Position numbers and translations under genes: made by a program. From JAAYCB01 sp012744395 (GTDB lineage Bacteria > Planctomycetota > Planctomycetia > Pirellulales > Thermoguttaceae), in the NCBI GenBank assembly GCA_028703175.1, contig JAQVNJ010000101.1:1-22566 (forward strand): DNA of 22,566 nucleotides, read 5' to 3'. Positions 1-7,337 of the stretch are shown piece after piece (position 1 is the stretch's first letter; each line of letters starts with the position of its first letter). A model generated the notes under the pieces. That model had not been told where the DNA came from, did no database searches, and was given only the letters and a program-made list of their open reading frames with translations.

Positions 1-795
1 GGGAACGACCGCAGCGTGGTGGAAATCCGCGGGAAGAAGAAGTCCGACGGCTGGTTCTTTCACGCGATCACGGGCGAGGAGTGGCTCTTGAAGATGAAGT
101 TCCGCACGACGCGAGGCACGTTCAAGCGGGAGGAGATCGTCGCCCGGCTCGACCTGAAGCCGCTTAATGAGATGCCCGATTTGCCGCTCTACGGGACCGA
201 GCCGCGGACCCGGTGCAGGAACCTCCGCGGCCCCTGGCAGGAGATCGAGCTGCGGGTCCACAGCTATGGCGAGATCGACCGCCCCGAGTTCCGCAAGTTC
301 CTCGATGAGGCGATTGCCGGCTTCGCCAAGTACGCCGCGCGGGTCGGGACGAATCCCGAGGACATCATGCCCTGGAAAGTCCTGGGCCGGCGCTGGCATT
401 ACACGCGGCGCGGATTTCCCCGCGGCAGGGTGCGCTGGGCGAACGAGGTTCTCCAGCGTTTGGAGGAGCTGCTCGTCGAAGCCGCGCCCCAAGCGCAGGC
501 CCTCTGGAACAACAAGATCCTCGTGCCCTTCTACCTCAACGAGCAGAAGGAACCGTGGGCGACGTTGTTGACGAAGAAGCCCGACGCCGTGCACCTCGTG
601 CTCGCCGGCCCGAAAGGGCGGTTCACGCTCGGCCAGGTGCGGAAGCTCGGACACGAGCCGGAACTCGACGCCCAGCGGTCCGAGTCGGACCTGATCCGCC
701 TGAAATTCCGCTCCCTTGAGGACGTGGACCGCGGCCGGCTGGCCGAGTTCCTCGGCCGGCACCAGGCCGCGGTGGCCGAGAATGGGAGACACTAG
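1..795 (+). CDS. C-terminal part of a larger protein, possibly a UvrA-type excinuclease extension
   Basis: The reading frame is open from base 1 to the TAG at 793-795, so the gene almost certainly begins upstream. The GTG codons at 16 and 19 have no ribosome binding site and are probably internal. The visible 265 residues are soluble, basic and rich in W/R/K, with no signal peptide or membrane segment. The frame opens with GNDRSVVEIRGKKKSDGWFF and later has patches such as LPLYGTEPR, RNLRGPWQE, MPWKVLGRRWH and EPWATLLTKKPDAVHLVL. From memory these resemble the long C-terminal extension of planctomycete UvrA proteins, beyond the normal ABC ATPase end. That is recollection, not a search result, and no Walker or zinc motif lies in the window to prove it. 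A conserved planctomycete protein of unknown function is the alternative. Confidence 0.5.
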   Translation, partial: GNDRSVVEIRGKKKSDGWFFHAITGEEWLLKMKFRTTRGTFKREEIVARLDLKPLNEMPDLPLYGTEPRTRCRNLRGPWQEIELRVHSYGEIDRPEFRKFLDEAIAGFAKYAARVGTNPEDIMPWKVLGRRWHYTRRGFPRGRVRWANEVLQRLEELLVEAAPQAQALWNNKILVPFYLNEQKEPWATLLTKKPDAVHLVLAGPKGRFTLGQVRKLGHEPELDAQRSESDLIRLKFRSLEDVDRGRLAEFLGRHQAAVAENGRH

Positions 796-933
796 GGGGA
801 ATGACGAAGGTCGAAAGGCAAATGTCGAAGGAATGACGAATGTTTGAATGACCAGGTGAGGCGCGCGTTCCCAAGCTCAAGCTTGGGAACGAGATCGTGT
901 AAAAGGCTGAACCCCGAACCCTGAACCCTCCCA
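796..933. repeat. Intergenic repeat cluster: two 7-bp arrays flanking a hairpin
   Basis: This 138-bp gap is almost wholly repeats. First, 800-853 is a degenerate heptamer array with consensus AATGACG (800-806, 807-813, 814-820, 821-827, 832-838, 839-845, 847-853, with small spacers). Second, 867-890 is a hairpin. Third, 909-929 is three adjacent copies of GAACCC(C/T). No coding potential or convincing promoter was seen. Confidence 0.75.
860..893. repeat. Hairpin repeat, copy 1 (34 bp)
   Basis: Perfect 11-bp arms GTTCCCAAGCT (867-877) and AGCTTGGGAAC (880-890) enclose a 2-nt loop (CA). The flank GGCGCGC on the left and GAG on the right belong to the unit, because a second copy at 11407-11440 has the same length and matches 27 of 34 bases including the flanks. 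It has no T-tract, so it is probably not a simple intrinsic terminator. Confidence 0.75.
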
Positions 934-1587
934 ATGCTGCCTTCCCGCTTCCTGTTCCGTTTCTCGGTCCCCTGCTTCCAGAGCGAGCCGCTCTGGTCGG
1001 ACCAAGGCGCCGCGCTCGGCGAGCGGCACCGGCTCGCTGGACTCCAGGACCTGGAGGGCAGCGCGGTATTTGCCGACGTCCGCGCGGCCTGGAGCGCGAG
1101 CGGGCTGGCATTCTCCGTGCATGTTCAAGGCAAGCAGGCGTCTCCCTGGTGCCGGATCAACCGCATCGGCGACAGCGATTCCTTCCAGCTCTGGATTGAC
1201 ACGCGCGACGTGCACAACGTGCACCGGGCCTCGCGATTCTGCCACTGGTTCATCGCACTGCCGTTTGGCGGCGGCGGCCGGGCGGACCAGCCGCTCGTGC
1301 AGTGGATGCCGATCCCGCGGGCGCGCGACAATCCCGCCGCGATCGCCGACGGCCTGCTGCAAGCCCGCAGCGAGAGACTCCCCGGCGGCTACCGGCTCGA
1401 CGTCCTTCTGCCGGCCGCGTCGCTGACCGGCTACGATCCTGCCGAGCATCCCCGCCTGGGATTCACCTACGCGGTGATCGACCGCGAGCTTGGGGAGCAG
1501 ACGCTCTCGGCCGGGGCTCCCCTGCCCTATCGCGAGGACCCGAGCCTCTGGGCGACGCTCGAGTTGGTCGAGCCTATACGTAAATGA
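934..1587 (+). CDS. CBM9-like (DOMON-type) carbohydrate-binding domain protein
   Basis: This 217-residue protein consists of one predicted beta-sandwich domain of the kind found in the CBM9/DOMON-like superfamily, which binds sugars or haem. Recognisable features are the FADVRAAWSASGLAFSVHV strand pair, the DSFQLWIDTRD segment typical of CBM9-like domains, and the ending GFTYAVIDRELG...DPSLWATLELV. There is no signal peptide or catalytic domain, so it seems to be a stand-alone cytosolic protein of unknown ligand. The ATG at 934 is the first in frame but lacks a Shine-Dalgarno sequence; an upstream GTG at 897 is out of frame. Its 3' end overlaps the purA stop on the opposite strand by 14 bp. 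Confidence 0.7.
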   Translation: MLPSRFLFRFSVPCFQSEPLWSDQGAALGERHRLAGLQDLEGSAVFADVRAAWSASGLAFSVHVQGKQASPWCRINRIGDSDSFQLWIDTRDVHNVHRASRFCHWFIALPFGGGGRADQPLVQWMPIPRARDNPAAIADGLLQARSERLPGGYRLDVLLPAASLTGYDPAEHPRLGFTYAVIDRELGEQTLSAGAPLPYREDPSLWATLELVEPIRK

Positions 1588-2842
1588 TCTGCTCGCGGCT
1601 CGGCCCGACGGAGACGTGGGAGATGGGGACTCCGACCGATGCCTCGATGAAATCCAGATAGTCGCGGGCCTCTCGGGGGAGCTGCTCCAACCTGCGGGCT
1701 TCGGTAATTGGCACGCTCCAGCCGGGCATGTCTTCGAGAACCGGCTCCGCCCGCTTCAGCGCATGGAAGACGGGGAACTCGTCCGTCTCGTCGTCGCCGA
1801 CGCGGTAGCGGGTGCAGACGCGGAGCGTCTCCACGCAGGAGAGGACGTCGAGCAGAGTGACGCAGAGCGACGTGGCGCCCTGGATCATTGCCCCGTGGCG
1901 CGTGGCCACGGCGTCGAACCAGCCGATCCGCCGCGGCCTGCCGGTGGCGGCGCCGTATTCCTTGCCGACCTGGCGGATACGGTCCGCCTGTTCGCCGGAA
2001 ATTTCGGTCACGAACGGCCCGTCGCCGACACACGTGCTGTAGGCCTTGACGATCCCCAGCACCTTTTCGATCGCCGCCGGCGGGACTCCAGCGCCGACGG
2101 TGGCGAACCCGGCGATCGGGTTGGACGAGGTCGTGTAAGGGTATATGCCCCAATCCAGGTCGCGCAGCGTGCCGAGTTGGCCCTCGACGAGAACCTGTTT
2201 GCCCTCGGCGAGCAGCCGGCGAATCGCCGGCACGGGGTTGGCGATATATGGGGCGAGCCTCTCGATCAGGGGGCGGAGATATTCGAGCGTCTCGTCGACG
2301 GTCGATTCGGCCTGGCCGAGGCCGCGGAAGAAGATGTTGGCAAACTCGACCGCCGCTTCGAGGCGATCGCGGAGTTCGGCTTCCGGGGCCAACAGCTCGC
2401 CGACCTGCAAGCCGACCTTGGCCGCCTTGAACTGGTACGCCTGGGCGATGCCCCGCTTGGTCGAGCCATACTTGAGCATCTTCGGCGAGCGGTCGAGGGC
2501 CTCTTCGATCTGCCGGTGGATCGGCAGGACCACGTGGGCCCGGTCGGAAACGATCAACCGCCCGGTCTCCGCCACGGAACGCTTCAGCTTGTCAAGCTCC
2601 TCGGCCAGCCGCTTCGGGTCGACAACCACCCCCGTGCCGATGATGTTCACCGTGTGTGGCGAGAGCATGCCGGAGGGGAGCAGGTGAAAAACGAACTTGC
2701 CCAGGTCGTTGATGATCGTGTGGCCCGCGTTGGCCCCCCCCTGGAACCGGACCACGGCGTCCGCCTCGGCCGCCAGCAGGTCGACCATGCGACCCTTTCC
2801 TTCGTCTCCCCATTGCGTTCCGACAATTGCAGTCGCGGGCAT
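1574..2842 (-). CDS. purA: Adenylosuccinate synthetase
   Basis: This enzyme joins IMP and aspartate using GTP to form adenylosuccinate, the first committed step from IMP to AMP, in the cytosol. The 422-residue length is normal for the family. The N-terminus carries the signature GTQWGDEGKG with the catalytic Asp, then FQGGANAGHT with the catalytic His, GTGVVVDP, and later TSSNPIAGFATVGAGVPP. The start is the ATG at 2840-2842: MPATAIVGTQWGDEGKG begins exactly where the family does, and AGGAAA lies about 6 nt upstream. The frame stays open further upstream, but that part looks non-coding. A good promoter lies at 2889-2917. It is a single gene with no purine neighbours. Confidence 0.97.
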   Translation of the reverse strand: MPATAIVGTQWGDEGKGRMVDLLAAEADAVVRFQGGANAGHTIINDLGKFVFHLLPSGMLSPHTVNIIGTGVVVDPKRLAEELDKLKRSVAETGRLIVSDRAHVVLPIHRQIEEALDRSPKMLKYGSTKRGIAQAYQFKAAKVGLQVGELLAPEAELRDRLEAAVEFANIFFRGLGQAESTVDETLEYLRPLIERLAPYIANPVPAIRRLLAEGKQVLVEGQLGTLRDLDWGIYPYTTSSNPIAGFATVGAGVPPAAIEKVLGIVKAYSTCVGDGPFVTEISGEQADRIRQVGKEYGAATGRPRRIGWFDAVATRHGAMIQGATSLCVTLLDVLSCVETLRVCTRYRVGDDETDEFPVFHALKRAEPVLEDMPGWSVPITEARRLEQLPREARDYLDFIEASVGVPISHVSVGPSREQIIYV

Positions 2843-3160
2843 GGCGTTTCCTATTCCCAACCCCGAAAGAAACAAGGCAAAGCTATTGATTGTGCCAGTT
2901 GTCACCCCGGATGTCAAGGATTTGTTCCCACCCAGCGGCGGGGAGGAGGGGGTCGGGCAAGGCACGGCAGGGGGCGAAAACGACCGCTCTACGATCGGCG
3001 TTGGGGACGACCTCAAGCGTTGGCCCCGCAGAGGCTTGTCGCAATCAACAAAACTCTCCCAGCCTGCTGATTTGACTTAAGTAGCAGAGCCTTCCCAGCC
3101 GATTCCTCTTGTTGCTGTCAACCGATGGGGCCAGCGTTTCTTTGTCACGGAGGAACCGGA
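2843..3160. other. Divergent intergenic region between purA and the TPR gene
   Basis: This gap of 318 bp holds the purA promoter in its left part. A TTGACT at 3072-3077 points towards the TPR gene, but no matching -10 was found at normal spacing. No small ORF or RNA gene stood out. Confidence 0.5.
2889..2917 (-). promoter_or_regulatory. sigma70-type promoter of purA
   Basis: On the minus strand a perfect -35 TTGACA (2912-2917) is followed by a 17-bp spacer and a -10 CACAAT (2889-2894, 4 of 6). Transcription would begin near 2882, giving a leader of about 40 nt to the purA ATG. Confidence 0.65.
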
Positions 3161-4150
3161 GTGGGGAGGTTTTTGATCTCGATCCTCGCGGGCATGCTGG
3201 CGTTGGGGCTGGCAGCGGCCGGCGAGGCCGCCTCAGCCCCGTGGACCGGAACGTCCGAACCGTCGGCCGTGGGGAAGCTCTCCGCGTCGATCAAGAGCGG
3301 ATTCAGCAAGCTCACCGGGGCACTGACGCCGCAGATGACGATCGAGCAGGCCCCCGACCCGATCTCGCTCTCGGTGCCGGCCCGGCCGAGCCCCGAGCTT
3401 CACCTTTCGGTGGGCAAGATGGCGGAAGATGCGGGCAATTCGGAGAAGGCCGAGCATCACTACCAGGAAGCCCTGAATCTCGACGGCAAGCACTTCGAGA
3501 CGCTGATTGCCTATGGGCACCTGCTCGACCGCCAAGGGAAGCTCGAGGAGGCGATGGAGCTCTATCGCCGCGCCGTCCAGGCCAAGCCGGCCAGCGCGGT
3601 GGCGCACAACGATCTGGGCATCTGCTACGCCCGCCGCGGCATGCTGGCCGAAGCGATCGCGTCGCTCGGCAAGGCGATCCAGTCGCAGCCCAAACAGCCC
3701 CTCTATCGCAACAACGCGGCGACCGTGCTGGTTGAAATGAATCGCGTCGACGAAGCGTTTTCGCACCTCAAGGCCGTCCATCCCGAAGCGATCGCCTGCT
3801 ACAACATGGGTTACCTGCTGCACAAGGCGGGCGACCCCCAAGCGGCGGCGCGGATGTTCGCCGAAGCGGCCGCCAGGGACCCGTCGCTGAAGGAGGCGCG
3901 GGCCTGGGCCGAGCGGCTGCGGGCGGCGGATGGGCAGCGCAGAGACCCGGCCGCCCGCGTCGCCCAGCGTCCGGCCGATCCGCCGCTCGCGGCGCCTCCG
4001 CCGGGCAGTTCCACGCCGATGCCGCTGCCCAATCGTGGAGCGCCTGCCGCCGGCAACCCGGCCCTTTTGGGCGTTTCACCTCGGGCCGGCGCCGTCGCCG
4101 CGCCGTCGATCCGCCCGCTCCCGCCCGCCAGCCCCAGCGATCGACGCTAA
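3161..4150 (+). CDS. Secreted or membrane-tethered TPR-repeat protein
   Basis: I place the start at the GTG at 3161, not the ATG at 3125: a strong Shine-Dalgarno GGAGG (3149-3153) sits 7 nt before the GTG, and the protein then begins MGRFLISILAGMLALGLAAA, a clean signal peptide ending near AAGEAASA. The product has 329 residues. Residues about 78-253 form four to five tetratricopeptide repeats, with hallmark spacing such as AEHHYQEALNLD, AMELYRRAVQAKP and AVAHNDLGICYARRGMLAEA. Residues about 258-329 are a Pro/Ala/Arg-rich disordered tail. TPR proteins act as scaffolds; the partner is unknown. The gene stands alone, convergent with the foldase gene 18 bp away. Confidence 0.85.
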   Translation: MGRFLISILAGMLALGLAAAGEAASAPWTGTSEPSAVGKLSASIKSGFSKLTGALTPQMTIEQAPDPISLSVPARPSPELHLSVGKMAEDAGNSEKAEHHYQEALNLDGKHFETLIAYGHLLDRQGKLEEAMELYRRAVQAKPASAVAHNDLGICYARRGMLAEAIASLGKAIQSQPKQPLYRNNAATVLVEMNRVDEAFSHLKAVHPEAIACYNMGYLLHKAGDPQAAARMFAEAAARDPSLKEARAWAERLRAADGQRRDPAARVAQRPADPPLAAPPPGSSTPMPLPNRGAPAAGNPALLGVSPRAGAVAAPSIRPLPPASPSDRR

Positions 4151-4168
4151 CGGAGGCTGAGGCATTTC

Positions 4169-6040
4169 TCAATGGGGGCCGAGGTCCACGGGCCGCCCGG
4201 CGGTTCTCGCCGGAGGCTGCATTTCCACCGCCTTCCGCGGCGCCTGCGTCGTGCCGGCGATGTAGTTGTCGATCGTCGCCTGCGCGCGGAGCTGCTGGAA
4301 GTGATCGGCCATCGCCAGGTTGAGCTTCTTTTCGAAGATGTCGGCGTGGAGATACTCCTTGACCTCCTCGAACTTGACCGGCTCCGGCTTGGTCCGCCCC
4401 TCGCAGAGCAGGATCAGAAACCGCTGGTCGATCTGGAGGATGCTTGACAGTTCGCCGGGCGCGAGGGCGAAGGCTTCTTTCTCCAGCAGCGGCTGCCCGC
4501 CGTGGCGCTGAATCGGCGGGACCTCTCCCCGCAGTGCCCGGCTCCCCGGCTCGACGGAATATTGCTCGGCCAGTTCGCCGAAATGTTCGGGCGTGGGATT
4601 GGCGCGGGCAAGCTGCCAGACTTCCTGGGCGCGGCGATGGTTGTCGAGCACGATCGCCAGGCAGCGGACCCGCTCGCCGTAGTTCGCTTCGAACCCGCGC
4701 TGCAAGTCTTCCTCGGTGACCTCGACCCTGCCGCGAACCAGCTTCTTCAGGGCCACCGAGGGCCAGACGGCATCGCGGCGGTAGACCTCGACGGAGACGC
4801 CTTGCTGGCGGGTGATCAGCTCGATCCACTTCTCGATGTTGGGGCTGCCGTCCGGCTTCGTCTCGATCATCTGGGCCGCCGCGCGGGCGATTTCCGCGTC
4901 GAGTTCCTGCTCGCTCACGGTGACCTGGCGCCGCTTGCACTCCTGCTCCAGCAGGCGCCGCTGGATCGTGCCGCCGAGGACTTCTTCCCCGTGCCGCTCG
5001 ATGCACATCTCCGCCAACTCTTCAAGGCTCACCTTGGAGCCGTTGATCAGCGCGGCCACGCCCGGCATCTGCTTGCTCTTGACCGGATCGTTGAGCACGT
5101 TGACGACTTCGGCGTTCTTCTTCAGGTCCTCGAAGAGGCCGTTGGCCACGATGCCGAGCTTGGTATCGCGAATCGCTTCCTCGAGCTGCGGGCGGGCGTC
5201 TTCGAGCTTGATGCTCCGCGCCGGCAGATGGCCCTCGCACTTGAGGATCACGTACTGGCCGGCCACCTTAATGATCTCGGAGATCTGGCCCTCCTTGAGC
5301 GCAAAGGCCGCGTCCTCAATCTCCTTGAAACCCAGGTGGCGGCGGATCGGATTGACCAGGCCCTTAGCGCTGGCACTGTTGACATCCTCGGATTCGTCCT
5401 TCGCCAGGTTGCCGAACTGGTCGGGATTCGCCTTGGCGACCGCAAAGATCCGCTGCGCCTTCTCCAGGGTGCCGCAGGCGATCATCCGAGCTTTGACCGC
5501 GGGACCGTAATACTTCTCGTATTCTTTCCGCACCTCCTCCTCGGTGATCTGCAACTGGCTCCCGGCAAGCTTCTTCAGCGCCAGCGTCGGCCAGATGATG
5601 TCGTTGGCATATTGCACGGGGCTGATCCCGCGCTCCTGCTTGAGCATCGTCAGCCACTGATCGACCGGGAGGCTGAATCGCGTCGCCATGCGGTGGATCT
5701 CCGCGTTGACCTCGTCCTGCGAGACCTCGATCTGGCGCTTCCGGCACTCCTGGATGATCAGGTACTTCTTGGTCATCCGCTCGAGGACGTCCTCGCCATA
5801 ATGGCGGAGGCACTCCTGGGCCAGCTCGTTGCGCGAGATGTCTTCGCCATTGACGCGGGCGACAACCTGGAGCTTGGCATCCTTGGCCGGCGGCTGGGGG
5901 CCGGCCGGCTGGGCAGCGAAGGCCGTGACGGCCGCCAGGCCGGCGATTGCCGCCGCTGCCAGGATGATCGCTTGCCGCCCGGAACGCGCCCGGCGGCGCG
6001 AGCGGGCGAGTTCTTCCCGATCCGTTCTCGTTGGGGTCAT
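4169..6040 (-). CDS. Tandem-duplicated SurA/PpiC-like peptidyl-prolyl isomerase (periplasmic foldase)
   Basis: The start is the ATG at 6038-6040, with GGAGG about 9 nt upstream. The 623-residue protein has a basic N-terminus and one hydrophobic segment at about 23-42 (signal peptide or anchor), which suggests export. It then carries two homologous halves, about 59-315 and 327-595. Each runs VARVNGEDISRNELAQE / VAALINGSKVSLEELAE, then a Y/R-G-E-x-VL helix, ...QECxxRQxxVSxxEx, ...GxSxxxYxxDxxWPxxALKKL, and ITEEE / VTEED, followed by a parvulin-like segment (ARANPxxFGxLA, ...ALKEGQISEI / ALAPGELSSI, ...ILKCEG / ILLCEG). SurA-like N-domain plus degenerate parvulin is the best fit. Whether either half retains isomerase activity cannot be judged; chaperone function is likely. 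Confidence 0.85.
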   Translation of the reverse strand: MTPTRTDREELARSRRRARSGRQAIILAAAAIAGLAAVTAFAAQPAGPQPPAKDAKLQVVARVNGEDISRNELAQECLRHYGEDVLERMTKKYLIIQECRKRQIEVSQDEVNAEIHRMATRFSLPVDQWLTMLKQERGISPVQYANDIIWPTLALKKLAGSQLQITEEEVRKEYEKYYGPAVKARMIACGTLEKAQRIFAVAKANPDQFGNLAKDESEDVNSASAKGLVNPIRRHLGFKEIEDAAFALKEGQISEIIKVAGQYVILKCEGHLPARSIKLEDARPQLEEAIRDTKLGIVANGLFEDLKKNAEVVNVLNDPVKSKQMPGVAALINGSKVSLEELAEMCIERHGEEVLGGTIQRRLLEQECKRRQVTVSEQELDAEIARAAAQMIETKPDGSPNIEKWIELITRQQGVSVEVYRRDAVWPSVALKKLVRGRVEVTEEDLQRGFEANYGERVRCLAIVLDNHRRAQEVWQLARANPTPEHFGELAEQYSVEPGSRALRGEVPPIQRHGGQPLLEKEAFALAPGELSSILQIDQRFLILLCEGRTKPEPVKFEEVKEYLHADIFEKKLNLAMADHFQQLRAQATIDNYIAGTTQAPRKAVEMQPPARTAGRPVDLGPH

Positions 6041-6121
6041 CTGTGGTTCCTCCGTAAACCATGGTTTGCCAAAGCGCGTGCTTCCGTGACTCGACTTCTT
6101 CCGCAAGCGCGCGGGGGGTGG

Positions 6122-6151
6122 AGTATAGCGCGACCATTGATTTCCGGTCAA
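6122..6151 (-). promoter_or_regulatory. sigma70-type promoter of the foldase gene
   Basis: On the minus strand a -35 TTGACC (6146-6151) and a -10 TATACT (6122-6127) are separated by 18 bp. The predicted start near 6115 leaves a leader of about 75 nt to the ATG at 6040. This promoter lies in the 172-bp gap after parB, so the foldase is probably transcribed independently. Confidence 0.65.
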
Positions 6152-6167
6152 GGTCAACCGGTTGACC
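6152..6167. promoter_or_regulatory. Perfect 16-bp palindrome abutting the -35 box (candidate operator)
   Basis: The sequence GGTCAACCGGTTGACC is a perfect palindrome immediately upstream of the -35 element of the foldase promoter. A further GGTCAA (6146-6151, the -35 itself) makes a direct repeat with its left arm. Size, symmetry and position suit a dimeric regulator, but none is identified. Confidence 0.45.
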
Positions 6168-6173
6168 GCTAGC

Positions 6174-6208
6174 AGTGCCGGCATTGCCGGCGGCGATTGC
6201 CGGCGGCG
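6174..6208. repeat. Short tandem repeat (TTGCCGGCGGCG-type)
   Basis: Just after the parB stop the sequence has ATTGCCGGCGGCG repeated twice head to tail, preceded by a partial unit TGCCGGC. This is a small local duplication in non-coding DNA with no assigned role. Confidence 0.5.
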
Positions 6209-6212
6209 TTCA

Positions 6213-7337
6213 TCAGCCGGCCTGGTTGCGGAGTTCCTCCTGATCGACGCCGCAGATCTGCCGTTGGAGCCGGGCGAAGTCGTCGTGTCCGCCAAAATAC
6301 ACCACCAGCTTTCCCCGTCCGCGGCTATTGTGCGTGATCGCCACACGCAACCCCAGGGCCGCGCGGAAGGTCTGCTCGAGCGCGGCGACGTGCTCGCTGG
6401 TGACCCGCCGCATCGGCCGCCCCGCCCCCGCCTCTCCGACGACGCGGAGCTGCCGGCCGTCCGACTCGCGGATCGTCTCCTGGACCAGCGTCTCGGTCTT
6501 GCGCACGGAGAGCGCCTCGTCGTGGATCTTCTGGCAGAAGGCGATCTGCTCGCGCTCGTCGCCCAGCGGCAGCAGCGCCCGGGCGTGGCCCGGCGTGATC
6601 CGCCCTTCGCGGACGGCTTGCTGAACCGCGTCGGGCAGTTCGAGCAGGCGGATCAGGTTGGCCACGGTCGAGCGGTCGATCGTCAGCCTGGCGGCCAGTT
6701 CCTCCTGGGTCGCGCCGTATTGGTCGAGATATCGCTGGAACGAAGCGGCTTTTTCCAGCGCGTTGAGGTCCTTGCGCTGGAGGTTCTCGACGATCGCCAA
6801 CTCCGCCGTCTGGCGGTCGTCGGCCTCGATCAGCTGGATCGGCACCTCCGTCCAACCCGCCCTTGCCGCGGCGCGGAGGCGGCGTTCGCCCGCAACCAGC
6901 TGGTACCGCTCGCCCACCCGGCGGACGACGAGCGGCTGGAGGAGGCCATGCGACCGCAGGCTGTCGACCAGGCTGTCGAGCTCCGCATCGCCGAAGTCCC
7001 GCCGCGGCTGGAAAGGATTGCTGTCGATTTGTCGGATGTCGACCCGCGCCGGCCTGTCCGCCTCGGCGGGATTCGGGGGCGATTCCGACTCCAACCGCTG
7101 GTCCGCGCGGGGAGGGCTCTCGGCGGTATTCTCGGGGAATTCCGCGGGCTGCCGGCCTGCCCGTTCGCTGTGCGGCGCTGCGAATTCCGGCTCGGCCGCG
7201 GCGGCCATCGCTGGACCGCCCGGCGGCAGGGGCGAGCGTGTGTGCGCGGCCCCGTCAAGTGATTCCTCCGCCTGTTGCGTGGCAACCTTTCCAAGCAGGG
7301 CCTCCAGCCCGCGTCCCAAACGCCGTTCCTTAGTCAC
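6213..7337 (-). CDS. parB: Chromosome-partitioning protein ParB
   Basis: This ParB/Spo0J CTPase clamp loads at parS and spreads along DNA to drive origin segregation with ParA. The start is a GTG at 7335-7337, giving the typical N-terminus TKERRLGRGLEALLG (the ParA-stimulating peptide); GGAGGT lies about 8 nt upstream, and the codon overlaps the parA stop by 8 nt. The 374-residue protein has a low-complexity Pro/Glu/Arg linker (about 18-97), the CTP-binding domain with AGERRLRAA (about 149-157) and ENLQRKDLN (about 184-192), a helix-turn-helix (about 208-235, ATQEELAARLTIDRSTVANL) and a C-terminal dimerisation domain. The linker between the N-peptide and core is longer than in the Bacillus or Caulobacter proteins. 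Confidence 0.96.
   Translation of the reverse strand: MTKERRLGRGLEALLGKVATQQAEESLDGAAHTRSPLPPGGPAMAAAAEPEFAAPHSERAGRQPAEFPENTAESPPRADQRLESESPPNPAEADRPARVDIRQIDSNPFQPRRDFGDAELDSLVDSLRSHGLLQPLVVRRVGERYQLVAGERRLRAAARAGWTEVPIQLIEADDRQTAELAIVENLQRKDLNALEKAASFQRYLDQYGATQEELAARLTIDRSTVANLIRLLELPDAVQQAVREGRITPGHARALLPLGDEREQIAFCQKIHDEALSVRKTETLVQETIRESDGRQLRVVGEAGAGRPMRRVTSEHVAALEQTFRAALGLRVAITHNSRGRGKLVVYFGGHDDFARLQRQICGVDQEELRNQAG

Noticed and set aside
1490..3070. A plus-strand open frame of 526 codons opposite purA
   Set aside because: purA is unmistakable on the other strand; the antisense product is compositional noise.
4502..6172. A plus-strand open frame of 556 codons opposite the foldase gene
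   Set aside because: It is the complement of a conserved gene; no ribosome binding site or recognisable domain.
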